Under the pieces are notes generated by a model. The model saw only the letters and a program-made list of their open reading frames with translations, searched no databases and was not told where the DNA came from. From NCBI RefSeq assembly GCF_900143235.1, contig NZ_FRDF01000012.1, forward strand, positions 51,028 through 115,027: DNA of 64,000 nucleotides, written 5' to 3'. The position numbers were made by a program, and so were the translations under genes. The DNA is from Erythrobacter sanguineus (GTDB lineage Bacteria; Pseudomonadota; Alphaproteobacteria; Sphingomonadales; Sphingomonadaceae). Of the stretch, positions 48,534-61,123 are shown in pieces; within the stretch, counting starts at the first letter, position 1, and every line of letters starts with the position of its first letter.

Positions 48534-48928
48534 CAGAACACCTCCGCCAGCACTTCGCCGCCGACATTGTGCGTGCGTGCCTCGCCATCCGAGAGCACGC
48601 CGCGCGGCGTCGAGACGATGGTGATGCCAAGGCCGTTGCGGACGGTCGGAAGCTCCTTGGAGCCCGAATAGATCCGGCGGCCGGGCTTCGAAACGCGGGC
48701 CACGTGCTTGATCGCGGGCTCGCCTTCGAAATACTTCAGTTCGATCCGCAGCGCCTTGTGCTTGCCCGAATTGTCCTCGGAATAGCCACGGATGTAGCCT
48801 TCACGCTGAAGCACTTCGAGCACGCTGGCACGCAGGTTGCTGGCGGGAGTCAGGACAGAATCCTTCTTCGCACGCTGGCCGTTGCGGATGCGGGTGAGCA
48901 TGTCACCCAGGGGATCGGTCATAGCCAT
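48533..48928 (-). CDS. rpsH: Ribosomal protein uS8
   Basis: Binds the central domain of 16S rRNA; in E. coli it also represses the spc operon. The 131-residue product has [43 protein letters not shown] and [20 protein letters not shown] (each in part). Placed between rpsN and rplF as usual. Whether it autoregulates here cannot be seen. Confidence 0.97.
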   Translation of the reverse strand: MAMTDPLGDMLTRIRNGQRAKKDSVLTPASNLRASVLEVLQREGYIRGYSEDNSGKHKALRIELKYFEGEPAIKHVARVSKPGRRIYSGSKELPTVRNGLGITIVSTPRGVLSDGEARTHNVGGEVLAEVF

Positions 48929-48939
48929 CTATGTTGTCC

Positions 48940-49245
48940 TCACCAGCTCGACTTGGTCAGACCGGGAATCATCCCGCTGTTGCCGAGTTCGCGCAATTCG
49001 ATCCGGTTGATGCCGAACTTGCGGTAATAGCCGCGGGGGCGGCCGGTGGTGGCGCAGCGATTGCGCACCCGGGTCGGGTTCGCATTGCGCGGCAGTTCCG
49101 CCATCTTGAGCCGGGCGACCAAACGCTCGGTCTCGTCAAGCGAGGTGTCATTCGCAACCGCCTTCAGCTTCTCGTACTTCGCAGCATACTGCTTGACGAG
49201 CTTCTTGCGGCGTTCGTTCTTGTTGATCGAACTCAGTTTCGCCAT
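48940..49245 (-). CDS. rpsN: Ribosomal protein uS14
   Basis: Small-subunit head protein of 101 residues, the zinc-free long form. It contains [48 protein letters not shown] (in part), with only one Cys in RNRCATTGR, and ends [11 protein letters not shown]. Located between rplE and rpsH. Confidence 0.97.
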   Translation of the reverse strand: MAKLSSINKNERRKKLVKQYAAKYEKLKAVANDTSLDETERLVARLKMAELPRNANPTRVRNRCATTGRPRGYYRKFGINRIELRELGNSGMIPGLTKSSW

Positions 49246-49287
49246 GGACTTAAGCTCTCTTCTTTCGTGTCTCTACAAGGGAGCGGC

Positions 49288-49881
49288 TCACGCCGCTTCC
49301 TGCTGCTCGGGCGTTTTCGCACTGGGGGCTTCGCCCTGGAAGGGGAAGCCGAACAGACGCAGCAACTCGCGCGCCTCTTCGTCGGACTTGGCGGTGGTGG
49401 TGACAATGATGTCCATCCCCCGCACCTTCTCGATCCGGTCGTAGCTGATTTCCGGGAACACGATCTGTTCCTTCAGCCCCATCGCGTAATTGCCGCGACC
49501 ATCGAACGAGCGCGCATTCAACCCGCGGAAATCGCGGATGCGTGGCATGGCGACAGTCACCAGGCGATCGAGAAATTCGTACATGCGGTCACGGCGCAAG
49601 GTAACCTTGCAGCCGATCGGCATGCCTTCGCGCAGCTTGAACTGGGCGATCGACTTCTTGGCCTTGGTGATGACCGGCTTCTGGCCGGCGATCAGCGCCA
49701 TTTCCTCGGCGGCGGTCTGGACCTTCTTCTTGTCCTGGCTCGCTTCGCCGACGCCCATGTTGAGCGTGATCTTCTCAAGCCGGGGCACCTGAAGGCGATT
49801 GGTGTAACCGAACTTCTCGGTCATCGCCTTGACAATCTCGGCCTCGTAACGGGCCTTCATCCGGGGGGCATAATCAGCCAT
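49288..49881 (-). CDS. rplE: Ribosomal protein uL5
   Basis: 5S rRNA- and tRNA-contacting large-subunit protein. From [20 protein letters not shown] the 197-residue product shows [47 protein letters not shown] and [17 protein letters not shown] (each in part). ATG 49881 overlaps the rplX stop by eight bases (ATGGCTGA), which supports this start over an in-frame codon 15 bases upstream. The C-terminus has about 15 extra residues. Confidence 0.96.
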   Translation of the reverse strand: MADYAPRMKARYEAEIVKAMTEKFGYTNRLQVPRLEKITLNMGVGEASQDKKKVQTAAEEMALIAGQKPVITKAKKSIAQFKLREGMPIGCKVTLRRDRMYEFLDRLVTVAMPRIRDFRGLNARSFDGRGNYAMGLKEQIVFPEISYDRIEKVRGMDIIVTTTAKSDEEARELLRLFGFPFQGEAPSAKTPEQQEAA

Positions 49882-50194
49882 CGATGGTCTCCCCACTCTT
49901 CACGGCGACGCGCACTTTCTTCCCGTCCTTCACTTCGAACCGGACGCGGGTGGGCTTGCCATCCTTGGGATCGGCCAGCGCAACCTTGGAAATGTTCATC
50001 GGGGCCGGGAACCGGTCGATGCCACCTTGCGGATTGGTCTGGCTGGGCTTGCGGTGACGCGCGACGATGTTGACACCGTCGACAACGACCTTGCCGTCCT
50101 TGGGAATGACCTGGGCGACCGTACCGGTGCGCCCCTTGTCCTTGCCCGACAGCACGACGACGCTGTCACCCTTCTTGATCTTTGCAGAAGCCAT
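49874..50194 (-). CDS. rplX: Ribosomal protein uL24
   Basis: Assembly-initiating large-subunit protein with a KOW motif: [20 protein letters not shown], followed by [21 protein letters not shown] and [12 protein letters not shown]. 106 residues. Its ATG overlaps the rplN stop (TGATG) and its stop overlaps the rplE start, so rplN-rplX-rplE are translationally coupled. Confidence 0.97.
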   Translation of the reverse strand: MASAKIKKGDSVVVLSGKDKGRTGTVAQVIPKDGKVVVDGVNIVARHRKPSQTNPQGGIDRFPAPMNISKVALADPKDGKPTRVRFEVKDGKKVRVAVKSGETIDG

Positions 50195-50562
50195 CACAGC
50201 ACCTCCGGTGCAAGGCTGATGATCTTCATGAAACCGCGACCGCGCAGTTCGCGCACCACCGGGCCAAAGATACGGGTGCCGATCGGCTCCTCGTTCTTGT
50301 TGACCAGCACTGCGGCATTGCTGTCGAAGCGGATCACGCTGCCATCGGGGCGGCGCACATCCTTGCGGGTGCGCACAATCACTGCGCGGTGAACGTCGCC
50401 CTTCTTGACCTTCGCGCGCGGCTGCGCCTCCTTGATGGAGACGACGATCACGTCGCCGACACCCGCGGTACGACGCTTCGACCCGCCCAGCACCTTGATG
50501 CACTGGACGCGCTTGGCGCCGCTGTTGTCCGCGACGTCGAGATTGGATTGCATCTGGATCAT
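50194..50562 (-). CDS. rplN: Ribosomal protein uL14
   Basis: Large-subunit interface protein, 122 residues: [43 protein letters not shown] and [24 protein letters not shown] (each in part). Highly conserved and full length. It lies 75 bases after rpsQ. Confidence 0.98.
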   Translation of the reverse strand: MIQMQSNLDVADNSGAKRVQCIKVLGGSKRRTAGVGDVIVVSIKEAQPRAKVKKGDVHRAVIVRTRKDVRRPDGSVIRFDSNAAVLVNKNEEPIGTRIFGPVVRELRGRGFMKIISLAPEVL

Positions 50563-50637
50563 TGATCCGGTTCCTTCTCACTGGCTTTCCGGGACGCCCA
50601 ATACGACTGGGGCCCGGTAGTTCCGTTTACGCCTAAT

Positions 50638-50928
50638 TCAGTTGCCAGCTTCCGCGACGTCGAGATCAGCCTCGACCGCCTGCGTGCCGCCCGCGACGAC
50701 CCGGTCCTTGACAGCCCAGGTCTTGGTCTTGGAAATCGGGCGGGTCTCTTCGATCCGCACGACATCGCCCACGGTGAATTCGTTGTTCTCATCATGCGCG
50801 TGATACTTCTTCGAGCGCCGGATGATCTTCCCGTAGAGCGGGTGCTTCACCTTGCGTTCGACCTTCACGGTCACGGTCTTGTCAGTCTTGTCGGAGGTGA
50901 CAGTCCCGACGAGGATGCGCTTCGGCAT
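50638..50928 (-). CDS. rpsQ: Ribosomal protein uS17
   Basis: Primary 16S rRNA-binding protein with an OB fold, 96 residues: [40 protein letters not shown] and [20 protein letters not shown]. The C-terminal 20 residues form an acidic/Ala-rich extension beyond the E. coli end. Ten bases after rpmC. Confidence 0.97.
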   Translation of the reverse strand: MPKRILVGTVTSDKTDKTVTVKVERKVKHPLYGKIIRRSKKYHAHDENNEFTVGDVVRIEETRPISKTKTWAVKDRVVAGGTQAVEADLDVAEAGN

Positions 50929-50938
50929 TGTCTACTCC

Positions 50939-51151
50939 TCAAGCCTTCTGAACGGCGGCTTTGGCCGCGCGCTCGGATTGCAGCGTCTTGATCTGCGCGA
51001 TGCTCCGGCGCACCTGACGGATGCGCGACGGGGCTTCGAGCTGGTTGGTCGCAGCCTGGAACCGCAGATTATACTGCTCGCGCTTGAGCTCGTTGAGCTC
51101 GCCGGCAAGCTGATCATCGGTCTTGGTGCGAAGATCCGCGATATCGGCCAT
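50939..51151 (-). CDS. rpmC: Ribosomal protein uL29
   Basis: Exit-tunnel rim protein that docks trigger factor and SRP. The 70-residue helical product has the core LAGELNELKREQYNLRFQAA and RQVRRSIAQIKTLQSERAAK. Its ATG overlaps the rplP stop by one base. Confidence 0.96.
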   Translation of the reverse strand: MADIADLRTKTDDQLAGELNELKREQYNLRFQAATNQLEAPSRIRQVRRSIAQIKTLQSERAAKAAVQKA

Positions 51152-51585
51152 TATTCGCCTCCCAGGTGGCTGGTGTCACCCAGACGGGCGACAACCTTGG
51201 TCTTGATCGGCAGCTTCATCGCTGCACGCTCGAAGGCTTCGGCGGCCAGCGGGCCGGCAACGCCATCAAGTTCGAACAGGATGCGGCCCGGCTTGACCCG
51301 CGCAGCCCAGTATTCGACCGAACCCTTGCCCTTGCCCTGACGGACTTCGGCAGGCTTCTTCGACACCGGCACATCGGGAAACACGCGGATCCACAACCGG
51401 CCCTGACGGCGGATGTGACGGGTGATCGCACGACGCGCGGCTTCGATCTGGCGGGCGGTAATCCGCTCCGGTTCCAGCGCCTTGAGGCCATAGGAACCGA
51501 AGTTGAGGGTGGTGCCACCCTTGGCTTCGCCCTTGATCCGGCCCTTGAAGGCCTTGCGGAACTTGTGCTTTTTCGGTTGCAACAT
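51151..51585 (-). CDS. rplP: Ribosomal protein uL16
   Basis: A-site-adjacent large-subunit protein, 144 residues: [41 protein letters not shown] and [25 protein letters not shown] (each in part). [10 protein letters not shown] and GKGKG are hallmark segments. Order rpsC-rplP-rpmC is standard. Confidence 0.98.
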   Translation of the reverse strand: MLQPKKHKFRKAFKGRIKGEAKGGTTLNFGSYGLKALEPERITARQIEAARRAITRHIRRQGRLWIRVFPDVPVSKKPAEVRQGKGKGSVEYWAARVKPGRILFELDGVAGPLAAEAFERAAMKLPIKTKVVARLGDTSHLGGE

Positions 51586-51597
51586 GGTCTGTTACCT

Positions 51598-52293
51598 CTA
51601 GCGGGCCGGCCGGACGCCGGAAGTCTGCGCTTCCATCATCAGGCGGTCCTGTGCGGTCGGATCATGCGCAAGGATCTCGCCCTTGAAGATCCAGCACTTG
51701 ATCCCGATGATCCCGTAGGCAGTCAGCGCCTCGGCATCGGCGTAATCGATGTTGGCACGCAGCGTGTGAAGCGGCACGCGACCTTCGCGGTACCATTCGA
51801 CGCGGGCAATTTCCGCCCCGCCCAGACGGCCACCGCACACGATCTTGATACCTTCGGCACCCAGACGCAGCGCCGATTGCACGGCGCGCTTCATCGCGCG
51901 GCGGAACGCCACGCGGCGCACCAGCTGATCGGCAATGCCCTGCGCGACCAGCTTGGCGTCGATTTCCGGCTTGCGGATCTCGACGATGTTCAGCTTCACT
52001 TCGCTCGGGGTCATGGTCGCAAGCTTGGAACGCAGCTTTTCGATGTCTGCGCCCTTCTTGCCGATGATGACGCCCGGACGCGCGGCATAGATCGAAACCC
52101 GGCACAGCTTGGCCGGACGTTCGATCACCACCTTGGAAATCGCCGCCTGCGGCAGGTTTTCCATGATGTACTTGCGGATCGCGAGGTCTTCCTTGAGCAG
52201 CTGCGCATAGTCACGCCCTTCGGCGTACCAGCGACTGTCCCAGGTGCGGTTGATCTGCAGGCGCAGACCGATCGGATTGCTCTTCTGGCCCAT
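51598..52293 (-). CDS. rpsC: Ribosomal protein uS3
   Basis: mRNA-entry and helicase protein of the small subunit. The 231-residue product begins [20 protein letters not shown], has the KH domain ([20 protein letters not shown]) and the C-terminal domain ([40 protein letters not shown]). Four bases after rplV. Confidence 0.98.
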   Translation of the reverse strand: MGQKSNPIGLRLQINRTWDSRWYAEGRDYAQLLKEDLAIRKYIMENLPQAAISKVVIERPAKLCRVSIYAARPGVIIGKKGADIEKLRSKLATMTPSEVKLNIVEIRKPEIDAKLVAQGIADQLVRRVAFRRAMKRAVQSALRLGAEGIKIVCGGRLGGAEIARVEWYREGRVPLHTLRANIDYADAEALTAYGIIGIKCWIFKGEILAHDPTAQDRLMMEAQTSGVRPAR

Positions 52294-52296
52294 GGT

Positions 52297-52674
52297 TTAC
52301 GCCTCTTCTGCTTCGCGCACGACAATCCGCAGCCGGCTGAACGGCTTGAGGATCCGCGTCGACTTGCCGCGGCCGCGGGTGTGGAACCGCTTCATCGTCA
52401 CCGACTTGCCGACCGAGGCTTCCGCCACGACCAGCGCATCGACATCGAGATTGTGGTTGTTTTCGGCATTGGCGATTGCCGAAGCGAGCACCTTGCTCGC
52501 ATCGCGCGCCATTGCCCGCTTCGAAAAGGCGAGAATATTCAACGCCTCTTCTGCCTTCTTGCCACGGATCAGGGCCGCAACGAGATTGAGCTTCTGCGCC
52601 GAACCACGGATCGTGGTGCCGACGGCCAGCGCCTCGTTATCGCCCACGCGGCGGGGTGCTTTTGCCTTGCCCAT
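52297..52674 (-). CDS. rplV: Ribosomal protein uL22
   Basis: Exit-tunnel protein with a long beta hairpin, 125 residues: [41 protein letters not shown] and the hairpin tip [20 protein letters not shown] (in part). Its ATG overlaps the rpsS stop by one base. No tip deletion is evident. Confidence 0.97.
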   Translation of the reverse strand: MGKAKAPRRVGDNEALAVGTTIRGSAQKLNLVAALIRGKKAEEALNILAFSKRAMARDASKVLASAIANAENNHNLDVDALVVAEASVGKSVTMKRFHTRGRGKSTRILKPFSRLRIVVREAEEA

Positions 52675-52949
52675 TAGCGCTTGCCCTTCTTGTCGGCAGC
52701 ATGGCCGGGGAAGGTGCGCGTGGGCGCAAATTCGCCGAGCTTGTGGCCGACCATTTCTTCCGAAACCGAAACGGGAATGAACTTGCGTCCATTATAGACG
52801 TTGAAGGTCAGCCCGACGAACTGCGGCAGGATGGTGGAGCGACGCGACCAGGTCTTGATCGGCTTGGTGTTGCTCGCCTCCTGCGCTTCCTCTGCCTTCT
52901 TCAGCAGGCTCAGCTCGACAAACGGACCTTTCCAGACGGAACGTGCCAT
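52674..52949 (-). CDS. rpsS: Ribosomal protein uS19
   Basis: Small-subunit head protein forming the S13-S19 heterodimer. 91 residues: [49 protein letters not shown] and [20 protein letters not shown] (each in part). Six bases after rplB. Confidence 0.98.
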   Translation of the reverse strand: MARSVWKGPFVELSLLKKAEEAQEASNTKPIKTWSRRSTILPQFVGLTFNVYNGRKFIPVSVSEEMVGHKLGEFAPTRTFPGHAADKKGKR

Positions 52950-52955
52950 CGTCTT

Positions 52956-53792
52956 TTACCTCTTCTTCTTCGCGTGACGCGAACGGATGATCATCTTGTC
53001 CGTCTGCTTGTTATGGCGCGTACGGGCACCCTTGGTCGGCTTGCCCCACGGAGTCACCGGATGGCGACCGCCCGAGGTCCGGCCTTCACCACCACCGTGC
53101 GGGTGATCGACCGGGTTCTTCGCAACACCACGCGTCAGAGGGCGACGGCCCTTCCAGCGTGTGCGGCCTGCCTTGGCAAAGTTCTGGTTGCCGTTGTCGG
53201 GGTTCGACACAGCGCCCACGGTGCCCATGCAATCGGCGCGCAGGTAACGCTGCTCGCCCGAGTTCAGGCGAACGATCACCATCGCCCGGTCACGGCCGAC
53301 GACCTGCACATAGGTGCCGGCCGAACGGGCGATCTGGCCGCCCTTGCCCGGCTTCATTTCGACATTGTGGCAGATCGTGCCGACCGGCATCTGGCCGAGC
53401 AGCATCGCGTTGCCCGGCTTGGTGTCGACCTTCTCGCCTGCGACGACCTGATCGCCCACAGCCAGACGCTGGGGTGCGATGATATAGGCCTGCTCGCCGT
53501 CCTCATACTTCACCAGCGCGATGAAGGCGGTGCGGTTGGGGTCATATTCCAGACGCTCGACCGTGGCCGGCATGTCCCACTTGCGACGCTTGAAGTCGAT
53601 GAAGCGGTACTTCTGCTTGTGACCACCGGCGATCCCGCGCGATGTCACATGGCCCTTGTTGTTGCGGCCACCGGTCTTGCGCTTGCCTTCGGTAAGCGCC
53701 TTGACCGGCTTGCCCTTCCACAAGGCCGACTTGTCGACCAGGATCAGACCGCGCCGGGCGGGACTGGTCGGCTTGTAATTCTTGAGTGCCAT
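52956..53792 (-). CDS. rplB: Ribosomal protein uL2
   Basis: Large-subunit protein needed for peptidyl transferase assembly, 278 residues: [42 protein letters not shown], and the conserved C-terminal [20 protein letters not shown] with the functional His. Twenty-three bases after rplW. Confidence 0.98.
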   Translation of the reverse strand: MALKNYKPTSPARRGLILVDKSALWKGKPVKALTEGKRKTGGRNNKGHVTSRGIAGGHKQKYRFIDFKRRKWDMPATVERLEYDPNRTAFIALVKYEDGEQAYIIAPQRLAVGDQVVAGEKVDTKPGNAMLLGQMPVGTICHNVEMKPGKGGQIARSAGTYVQVVGRDRAMVIVRLNSGEQRYLRADCMGTVGAVSNPDNGNQNFAKAGRTRWKGRRPLTRGVAKNPVDHPHGGGEGRTSGGRHPVTPWGKPTKGARTRHNKQTDKMIIRSRHAKKKR

Positions 53793-53815
53793 TGTTCGTT
53801 TCCTGTCCCTTGGCC

Positions 53816-54124
53816 TCAGATACCGCTGGTGATGTCGATCATTTCACCCTCGGCGAGGGTGACGATCGCCTTCTTCACGTCAGAGCGGGTGTAAGCCTTG
53901 CCCTTCCAGCGCTTGGTCTTGCCCTTCATGATCAGGGTGTTCACGGCGACGACCTTCTTGTCGTAGATCGCCTCGATCGCTTCCTTGATCTGCGGCTTGG
54001 TCGCATCATTGGCGACCTTGAAGACCACGGCGTTGTTTTCCGACGCCAGCGTCGACTTTTCGGTGATGTGCGGCGCGATGATCACGTCATAGTGACGCGC
54101 ATCGACGGTCTGTTTCTTAGCCAT
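53816..54124 (-). CDS. rplW: Ribosomal protein uL23
   Basis: Exit-tunnel rim protein and docking site for nascent-chain factors. 102 residues: [49 protein letters not shown] (in part) and [20 protein letters not shown]. Overlaps the rplD stop by one base. Confidence 0.97.
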   Translation of the reverse strand: MAKKQTVDARHYDVIIAPHITEKSTLASENNAVVFKVANDATKPQIKEAIEAIYDKKVVAVNTLIMKGKTKRWKGKAYTRSDVKKAIVTLAEGEMIDITSGI

Positions 54125-54762
54125 CAGTTTGCTCCTCCCGAGAGGGCGAAGCGCGCCTCCAGCTTTTCGACAGCGGCCTTGGTCAGCACCAGCGTATCGT
54201 GGTTGAGGATGTCATAGACGTTGGCGCCCATCGCCGGCATCACGTTGATGCCCGGAAGGTTCCCCGCAGCCTTCTTGAAGCCCGCATCGACCTGTTCACC
54301 GTCGATCACCAGCACCTTGCCCGAAAGTCCGGCCTTGGCGAGGTGGCCCTTGAGCACCTTGGTCTTGGCATCGGACAGTTCGAGGCTGTCGATCACCACA
54401 AGACCATCCTTGGCCTTGCTCGACAGCGCCATCTTGAGACCGAGCGCACGGATCTTCTTGTTGAGCGACTGCTCGAACTCGCGCTTGCGTGCGCCATGGG
54501 CCTTGCCGCCGCCGATGAAGATCGGGGCTGCGCGGTCGCCATGACGAGCGGTGCCGCCGCCCTTCTGCTTGCCGTGCTTCTTGCCGGTGCGGGCCACGTC
54601 CGAACGCTCACGCGTCGGGCGGGCAGTGCCGCGGCGATTTTCGAGCTGCCAGGTCACGACCCGGTGCAGGATATCGGCGCGCGGTTCGATTGCGAACACG
54701 TCATCCGACAGCTCGATATCTCCCGACGCCTTCCCGTCGATTTTCTGAACCTTAATCTTCAT
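54124..54762 (-). CDS. rplD: Ribosomal protein uL4
   Basis: Exit-tunnel constriction protein; in E. coli it also autoregulates the S10 operon by attenuation. The 212-residue product shows [20 protein letters not shown], the tunnel loop [20 protein letters not shown], and [20 protein letters not shown]. An attenuator-like structure ahead of rpsJ (56203-56255) is a plausible place for such control. Three bases separate it from rplC. Confidence 0.97.
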   Translation of the reverse strand: MKIKVQKIDGKASGDIELSDDVFAIEPRADILHRVVTWQLENRRGTARPTRERSDVARTGKKHGKQKGGGTARHGDRAAPIFIGGGKAHGARKREFEQSLNKKIRALGLKMALSSKAKDGLVVIDSLELSDAKTKVLKGHLAKAGLSGKVLVIDGEQVDAGFKKAAGNLPGINVMPAMGANVYDILNHDTLVLTKAAVEKLEARFALSGGAN

Positions 54763-54765
54763 GGC

Positions 54766-55575
54766 TCAGCCTTCCCCATTTTCATTAGAGGCGTTTTCAT
54801 CGGTGGCCGGAGCACCGGTTTCAACAGCCTCAACCGCGACCACGTCTTCAGCGGCCGTTTCGGCAACCGAGGGGGTCTCTTCAGCGACAGGCGCATGCTT
54901 CGACAGAACCGCGCCGGGGAACGGCAGGCCTTCGGGAAGCGGCAGCTTGACCGCGTCACGAACCAGCAGCCAGCCATTCTTCGCGCCGGGCACCGAGCCC
55001 TTGACGAACAGCAGGCCACGCTCGGCATCCGTACGAACGATTTCGAGGTTCTGCTGGGTGCGCTGACGGTCGCCCATGTGGCCGGCCATCTTCTTGCCCT
55101 TGAACACGCGGCCCGGATCCTGACGGTTACCCGTCGAACCATGGGCACGGTGCGAGATCGACACGCCGTGGGTGGCACGCATACCGCCGAAGCCCCAGCG
55201 CTTCATGGCGCCAGCAAAGCCCTTGCCCTGCGTGTGGCCGGTGATGTCGACCATCTGTCCGGGGATGAAATGTTCCGCGCTGATGGTCGAACCGACCGGC
55301 ACGAGGCCGGATTCGTCTTCGACCCGGAATTCGGCAACGCGCTTTTTCAGGCCGACATCGGCCTTGGCGAAATGTTCACGCTGCGGCTTGGCAACGTTCT
55401 TCTGCTTGGCTTCGCCCGCGCCCAGCTGGACCGCGAAATAGCCATCGCGGTCAGCGGTGCGGTGCGACACCACCTGGCAATCTTCCAACGCCAGAACGGT
55501 GACAGGCACGTGCCGTCCGTCCTCGTGGAAGAGGCGGGTCATCCCGACTTTCTTTGCGATCACGCCGGTGCGCAT
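54766..55575 (-). CDS. rplC: Ribosomal protein uL3 with acidic C-terminal tail
   Basis: Peptidyl-transferase-centre protein. From [20 protein letters not shown] the 269-residue product includes [26 protein letters not shown] and [23 protein letters not shown] (each in part), the W-finger and Gln-methylation regions. About 45 residues after the usual end form an Ala/Glu/Val tail ([20 protein letters not shown]). ATG 55575 follows GAGGAG; a frame open to 55671 lacks support. Confidence 0.96.
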   Translation of the reverse strand: MRTGVIAKKVGMTRLFHEDGRHVPVTVLALEDCQVVSHRTADRDGYFAVQLGAGEAKQKNVAKPQREHFAKADVGLKKRVAEFRVEDESGLVPVGSTISAEHFIPGQMVDITGHTQGKGFAGAMKRWGFGGMRATHGVSISHRAHGSTGNRQDPGRVFKGKKMAGHMGDRQRTQQNLEIVRTDAERGLLFVKGSVPGAKNGWLLVRDAVKLPLPEGLPFPGAVLSKHAPVAEETPSVAETAAEDVVAVEAVETGAPATDENASNENGEG

Positions 55576-55805
55576 CGTCTTGTACTCCTCAACAGAGGCA
55601 CCCGCGGACCATCCACGGGTGCTTGGCGAACCACGGCACAAGTGCCGCAGCCCATCAGCCCGAATTGTCATGCATCGCCCCGTCCGGGCTGAGTACTCCT
55701 GCTGACCGGTTGGTCGCTGGAGCGAGACGGGGGACGCAGCCCGGATAATTATCCGGCGGTATCCACCCTATCGTCAGGCGGGGCATATATGGCCCCAACG
55801 ATAGA

Positions 55806-55827
55806 GGCCCCTACCGAAGCAGGGGCA
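55806..55827. repeat. REP-like hairpin in the rpsJ-rplC gap
   Basis: GCCCCT-ACCGAAGC-AGGGGC, 12 bases after the rpsJ stop, at the head of a 263-base gap that also holds a CCGGATAATTATCCGG palindrome and a GCACCCG/CGGGTGC hairpin. Confidence 0.55.
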
Positions 55828-55838
55828 TTTCGGCCGGC

Positions 55839-56150
<312 letters not shown>

Positions 56151-56202
56151 GTCCAACTACCGATGCGAAAGAGCCAAGGAGCAACCGGTGACCCGGCATT
56201 TC

Positions 56203-56255
56203 CCAAAAACAAAGGCCGGCCCCGCTCAATCCGGTTTCCCGAGAGCGGGCGGCCT
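56203..56255 (-). terminator. Intrinsic attenuator in the rpsJ leader
   Basis: On the minus strand AGGCCGCCCGCTC pairs with GAGCGGG-GC-CGGCCT (13 bp, two-base bulge), followed by TTGTTTTT. It lies between the promoter at 56304-56332 and the rpsJ ATG, so it can only act as an attenuator of the S10 block. Regulation by L4, as in E. coli, is a possibility, not shown. Confidence 0.65.
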
Positions 56256-56303
56256 TCTTCAAAACTCGTGACAGACGGGACGAATCTCGTCTGCGGATGC
56301 GCG

Positions 56304-56332
56304 CCTATACGGAGCGTGCGAGATTCTGGCAA
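56304..56332 (-). promoter_or_regulatory. Promoter of the S10 ribosomal protein block
   Basis: Minus strand TTGCCA (56327-56332), 17-base spacer, TATAGG (56304-56309), about 155 bases upstream of rpsJ and downstream of the tuf terminator. Confidence 0.6.
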
Positions 56333-56385
56333 GGGGCATTGGCAAGGAAATTGCGCGGGCCTGAAACGACTGCGCACCGCACACG

Positions 56386-56421
56386 AAAAGGCCCGGCTGC
56401 TCTTGCCGAGCGGCCGGGCCT
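56386..56421 (-). terminator. Intrinsic terminator of tuf
   Basis: AGGCCCGGC / GCCGGGCCT stem followed by TTTT on the minus strand, about 40 bases after the tuf stop. It separates the str block (rpsL-rpsG-fusA-tuf) from the S10 block. Confidence 0.85.
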
Positions 56422-56459
56422 CTTTGGCGTTCAATCAGCTCCCTTCGGGGAGCCAGACC

Positions 56460-57650
56460 TTACTTGGTGATCTTGGCAACGACGCCCGAACCCACGGTGC
56501 GGCCGCCTTCGCGGATCGCGAAGCGCAGGCCTTCGTCCATGGCGATCGGCGCGATCAGCTTGACGCCGATCGAGACGTTGTCGCCCGGCATCACCATTTC
56601 GGTGCCTTCGGGAAGGACCACTTCGCCGGTCACGTCGGTGGTGCGGAAGTAGAACTGCGGGCGGTAGTTGGCGAAGAACGGCGTGTGACGGCCACCTTCG
56701 TCCTTCGACAGCACATAGACTTCGGCTTCGAACTCGGTGTGCGGCTTGACCGAACCGGGCTTGCACAGCACCTGGCCACGCTCGACTTCTTCACGACCCA
56801 CGCCGCGGATCAGCGCGCCGACATTGTCGCCCGCTTCGCCGCGATCAAGCAGCTTGCGGAACATTTCGACGCCGGTCACGGTGGTCTTGCGGGTGTCCTT
56901 AATGCCGACGATTTCGACTTCGTCGCCAACGTTCACGATGCCGGTTTCGATACGGCCGGTCACCACGGTGCCACGACCCGAGATCGAGAACACGTCTTCG
57001 ATCGGCATCAGGAAGTCCTTGTCGACCGGACGGTCGGGCTGCGGGATGTGCGCATCGACGGCTTCGATCAGGGCAATGATCGATTCCTTGCCGATGTTGT
57101 CATCGCGACCTTCAAGCGCGGCCAGAGCCGAACCCTTGATGATCGGAATATTGTCACCGTCAAAGTCGTACGACGAAAGCAGTTCGCGCACTTCCAGTTC
57201 GACGAGTTCGAGGATTTCCTCGTCATCGACCTGATCGACCTTGTTCATGTACACCACCAGCGCCGGCACGCCGACCTGACGGGCGAGCAGGATGTGCTCG
57301 CGGGTCTGGGGCATCGGGCCGTCAGCGGCGTTCACCACCAGGATCGCGCCGTCCATCTGGGCGGCACCGGTGATCATGTTCTTCACGTAGTCGGCGTGAC
57401 CCGGGCAATCGACGTGCGCGTAGTGACGCTTGTCGCTTTCGTACTCGACGTGCGCGGTCGAGATGGTGATCCCGCGCTCACGCTCCTCGGGAGCCTTGTC
57501 GATGTTGGCGAAATCGACAGCCGCGCCGCCATAGACTTCAGCCATCACCTTGGTGATCGCGGCAGTCAGCGTGGTCTTGCCATGGTCAACGTGACCGATG
57601 GTGCCGATGTTGCAGTGCGGCTTGTTCCGCTGGAATTTTTCCTTGGCCAT
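56460..57650 (-). CDS. tuf: Elongation factor Tu
   Basis: GTPase that delivers aminoacyl-tRNA to the ribosome. The 396-residue protein has [20 protein letters not shown] (G1), [13 protein letters not shown] (G2), [14 protein letters not shown] (G3), NKVDQV (G4) and the end [13 protein letters not shown]. Full length. It is the last gene of the str block, with a strong terminator; only one copy is present in this window. Confidence 0.98.
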   Translation of the reverse strand: MAKEKFQRNKPHCNIGTIGHVDHGKTTLTAAITKVMAEVYGGAAVDFANIDKAPEERERGITISTAHVEYESDKRHYAHVDCPGHADYVKNMITGAAQMDGAILVVNAADGPMPQTREHILLARQVGVPALVVYMNKVDQVDDEEILELVELEVRELLSSYDFDGDNIPIIKGSALAALEGRDDNIGKESIIALIEAVDAHIPQPDRPVDKDFLMPIEDVFSISGRGTVVTGRIETGIVNVGDEVEIVGIKDTRKTTVTGVEMFRKLLDRGEAGDNVGALIRGVGREEVERGQVLCKPGSVKPHTEFEAEVYVLSKDEGGRHTPFFANYRPQFYFRTTDVTGEVVLPEGTEMVMPGDNVSIGVKLIAPIAMDEGLRFAIREGGRTVGSGVVAKITK

Positions 57651-57744
57651 TTCTCTGGTGTACCTTCTTGAATGAAACGATGTGTTCGCGGGAGAAAGGC
57701 GGCGCCCGCTGAATCAGGCGCCGCCCCTAGACCGATCGACCGGC

Positions 57745-59877
<2,133 letters not shown>

Positions 59878-59986
59878 ATTCGTTTCCTTAAGCGTCTGTC
59901 GGGGGCCGCCGGGTCAGCGGGTCGGCCCCCATATAGTGACGATTGTGACAGCCGGAAGACGCAGCTTCAGGCCGGTCCACAATCCG

Positions 59987-60457
59987 TTACCAGCGATAAT
60001 GCGAGAAGGCGCGGTTGGCATCTGCCATGCGGTGGGTGTCTTCACGCTTCTTGACCGCATTGCCGCGGTTGTTGGCGGCATCCATCAGCTCGCCCGAAAG
60101 ACGGGCAGCCATGGTGGTTTCCGGACGTCCGCGCGCCGCGGTGATCAGCCAGCGGATCGCCAGCGCCTGGGCACGCTCGGGGCGCACCTCGACCGGCACC
60201 TGATAGGTCGCACCACCAACGCGGCGGCTGCGGACCTCGACCTGCGGCTTCACATTGTTGAGCGCATCATGGAACAGCTGGATCGGATCCGCCTTGGCCT
60301 TGGCCTCGACAGTCTGGAGCGCCGAGTACACGATACCTTCAGCGACAGCCTTCTTGCCGTCATACATCAGGTTGTTCATGAACTTCGACAGGATCTGATC
60401 CCCGTACTGGGGATCGGGCAGGATGACCCGCTTTTCGGGACGACGACGACGTGACAT
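59987..60457 (-). CDS. rpsG: Ribosomal protein uS7
   Basis: Primary binder of the 16S 3' major domain, near the mRNA exit. 156 residues: [60 protein letters not shown] and the end [10 protein letters not shown]. Standard length. Located between rpsL and fusA; the 141-base gap to rpsL folds into long hairpins. Confidence 0.98.
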   Translation of the reverse strand: MSRRRRPEKRVILPDPQYGDQILSKFMNNLMYDGKKAVAEGIVYSALQTVEAKAKADPIQLFHDALNNVKPQVEVRSRRVGGATYQVPVEVRPERAQALAIRWLITAARGRPETTMAARLSGELMDAANNRGNAVKKREDTHRMADANRAFSHYRW

Positions 60458-60480
60458 TGTCTTAATTCCTTCGGAATGCG

Positions 60481-60583
60481 GCGAACCCGTCCGGGTTCGC
60501 CTTGCGGCTCCGGCCCGCTCCCCCGCCCGGCCACCCAGAGGCTATCCCGTAGGATGGCCGGGCGGAGGAGCGGACCGGAGCCG
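60481..60583. repeat. Long inverted repeat in the rpsL-rpsG gap
   Basis: A perfect GCGAACCC-GTCC-GGGTTCGC hairpin (60481-60500) is followed by two arms of about 29 bases (60505-60533 and 60555-60583) that pair with only a few bulges. The two arms together could form one very stable stem in the rpsL-rpsG mRNA. Confidence 0.65.
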
Positions 60584-60598
60584 GTACCGCGTTAAGCC

Positions 60599-60970
60599 TT
60601 ACTTCGGACGCTTGGCCCCGTACTTCGAACGCGACTGCTTGCGGTCCTTCACACCCTGCGTGTCGAGCACGCCGCGCAGGACGTGGTAACGCACGCCGGG
60701 AAGATCGCGCACACGCCCGCCGCGGATCAGCACGACAGAGTGCTCCTGCAGGTTGTGGCCTTCACCGGGGATGTAGCTGATGACTTCGCGCTGGTTGGTC
60801 AGGCGAACCTTGGCGACCTTGCGCAGCGCCGAGTTCGGCTTCTTCGGGGTCGTCGTGTAAACGCGGGTGCAAACGCCGCGCTTCTGCGGGTTCTGCTCCA
60901 TCGCAGGGACCTTGGACTTGGCCTTCTGCGGAACGCGGCCCTTGCGGACCAGCTGGTTGATTGTCGGCAT
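60599..60970 (-). CDS. rpsL: Ribosomal protein uS12 (Arg at position 88)
   Basis: Decoding-centre protein of the small subunit, 123 residues: [40 protein letters not shown] (K43 present), [19 protein letters not shown], then [13 protein letters not shown]. By direct alignment with E. coli and M. tuberculosis S12, position 88 is Arg instead of the usual Lys, while the following D89 (RimO target) is kept. K88R is a known streptomycin-resistance substitution. First gene of the str block; its leader contains REP-like palindromes. Confidence 0.98.
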   Translation of the reverse strand: MPTINQLVRKGRVPQKAKSKVPAMEQNPQKRGVCTRVYTTTPKKPNSALRKVAKVRLTNQREVISYIPGEGHNLQEHSVVLIRGGRVRDLPGVRYHVLRGVLDTQGVKDRKQSRSKYGAKRPK

Positions 60971-61043
60971 TAGTTCTCACTTCACCAGGTTGATGGTGAG
61001 CACGGGTGCCGGACGATTGGGGGGAGAGAAGCCTGCCCAACTC

Positions 61044-61123
61044 GTCACCCCAGCGAAAGCTGGGGTCTGGAGCCGCAAGCACCGCGCCTGAGGCATGAGA
61101 TCCCAGCTTTCGCTGGGATGACG
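61044..61123. repeat. REP-like palindrome pair upstream of rpsL
   Basis: GTCACCCCAGC-GAAA-GCTGGGGTCTGG and the inverted partner ATCCCAGC-TTTC-GCTGGGATGAC lie in the rpsL leader region. In the 384-base gap 60971-61354 no gene is seen. Confidence 0.65.
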
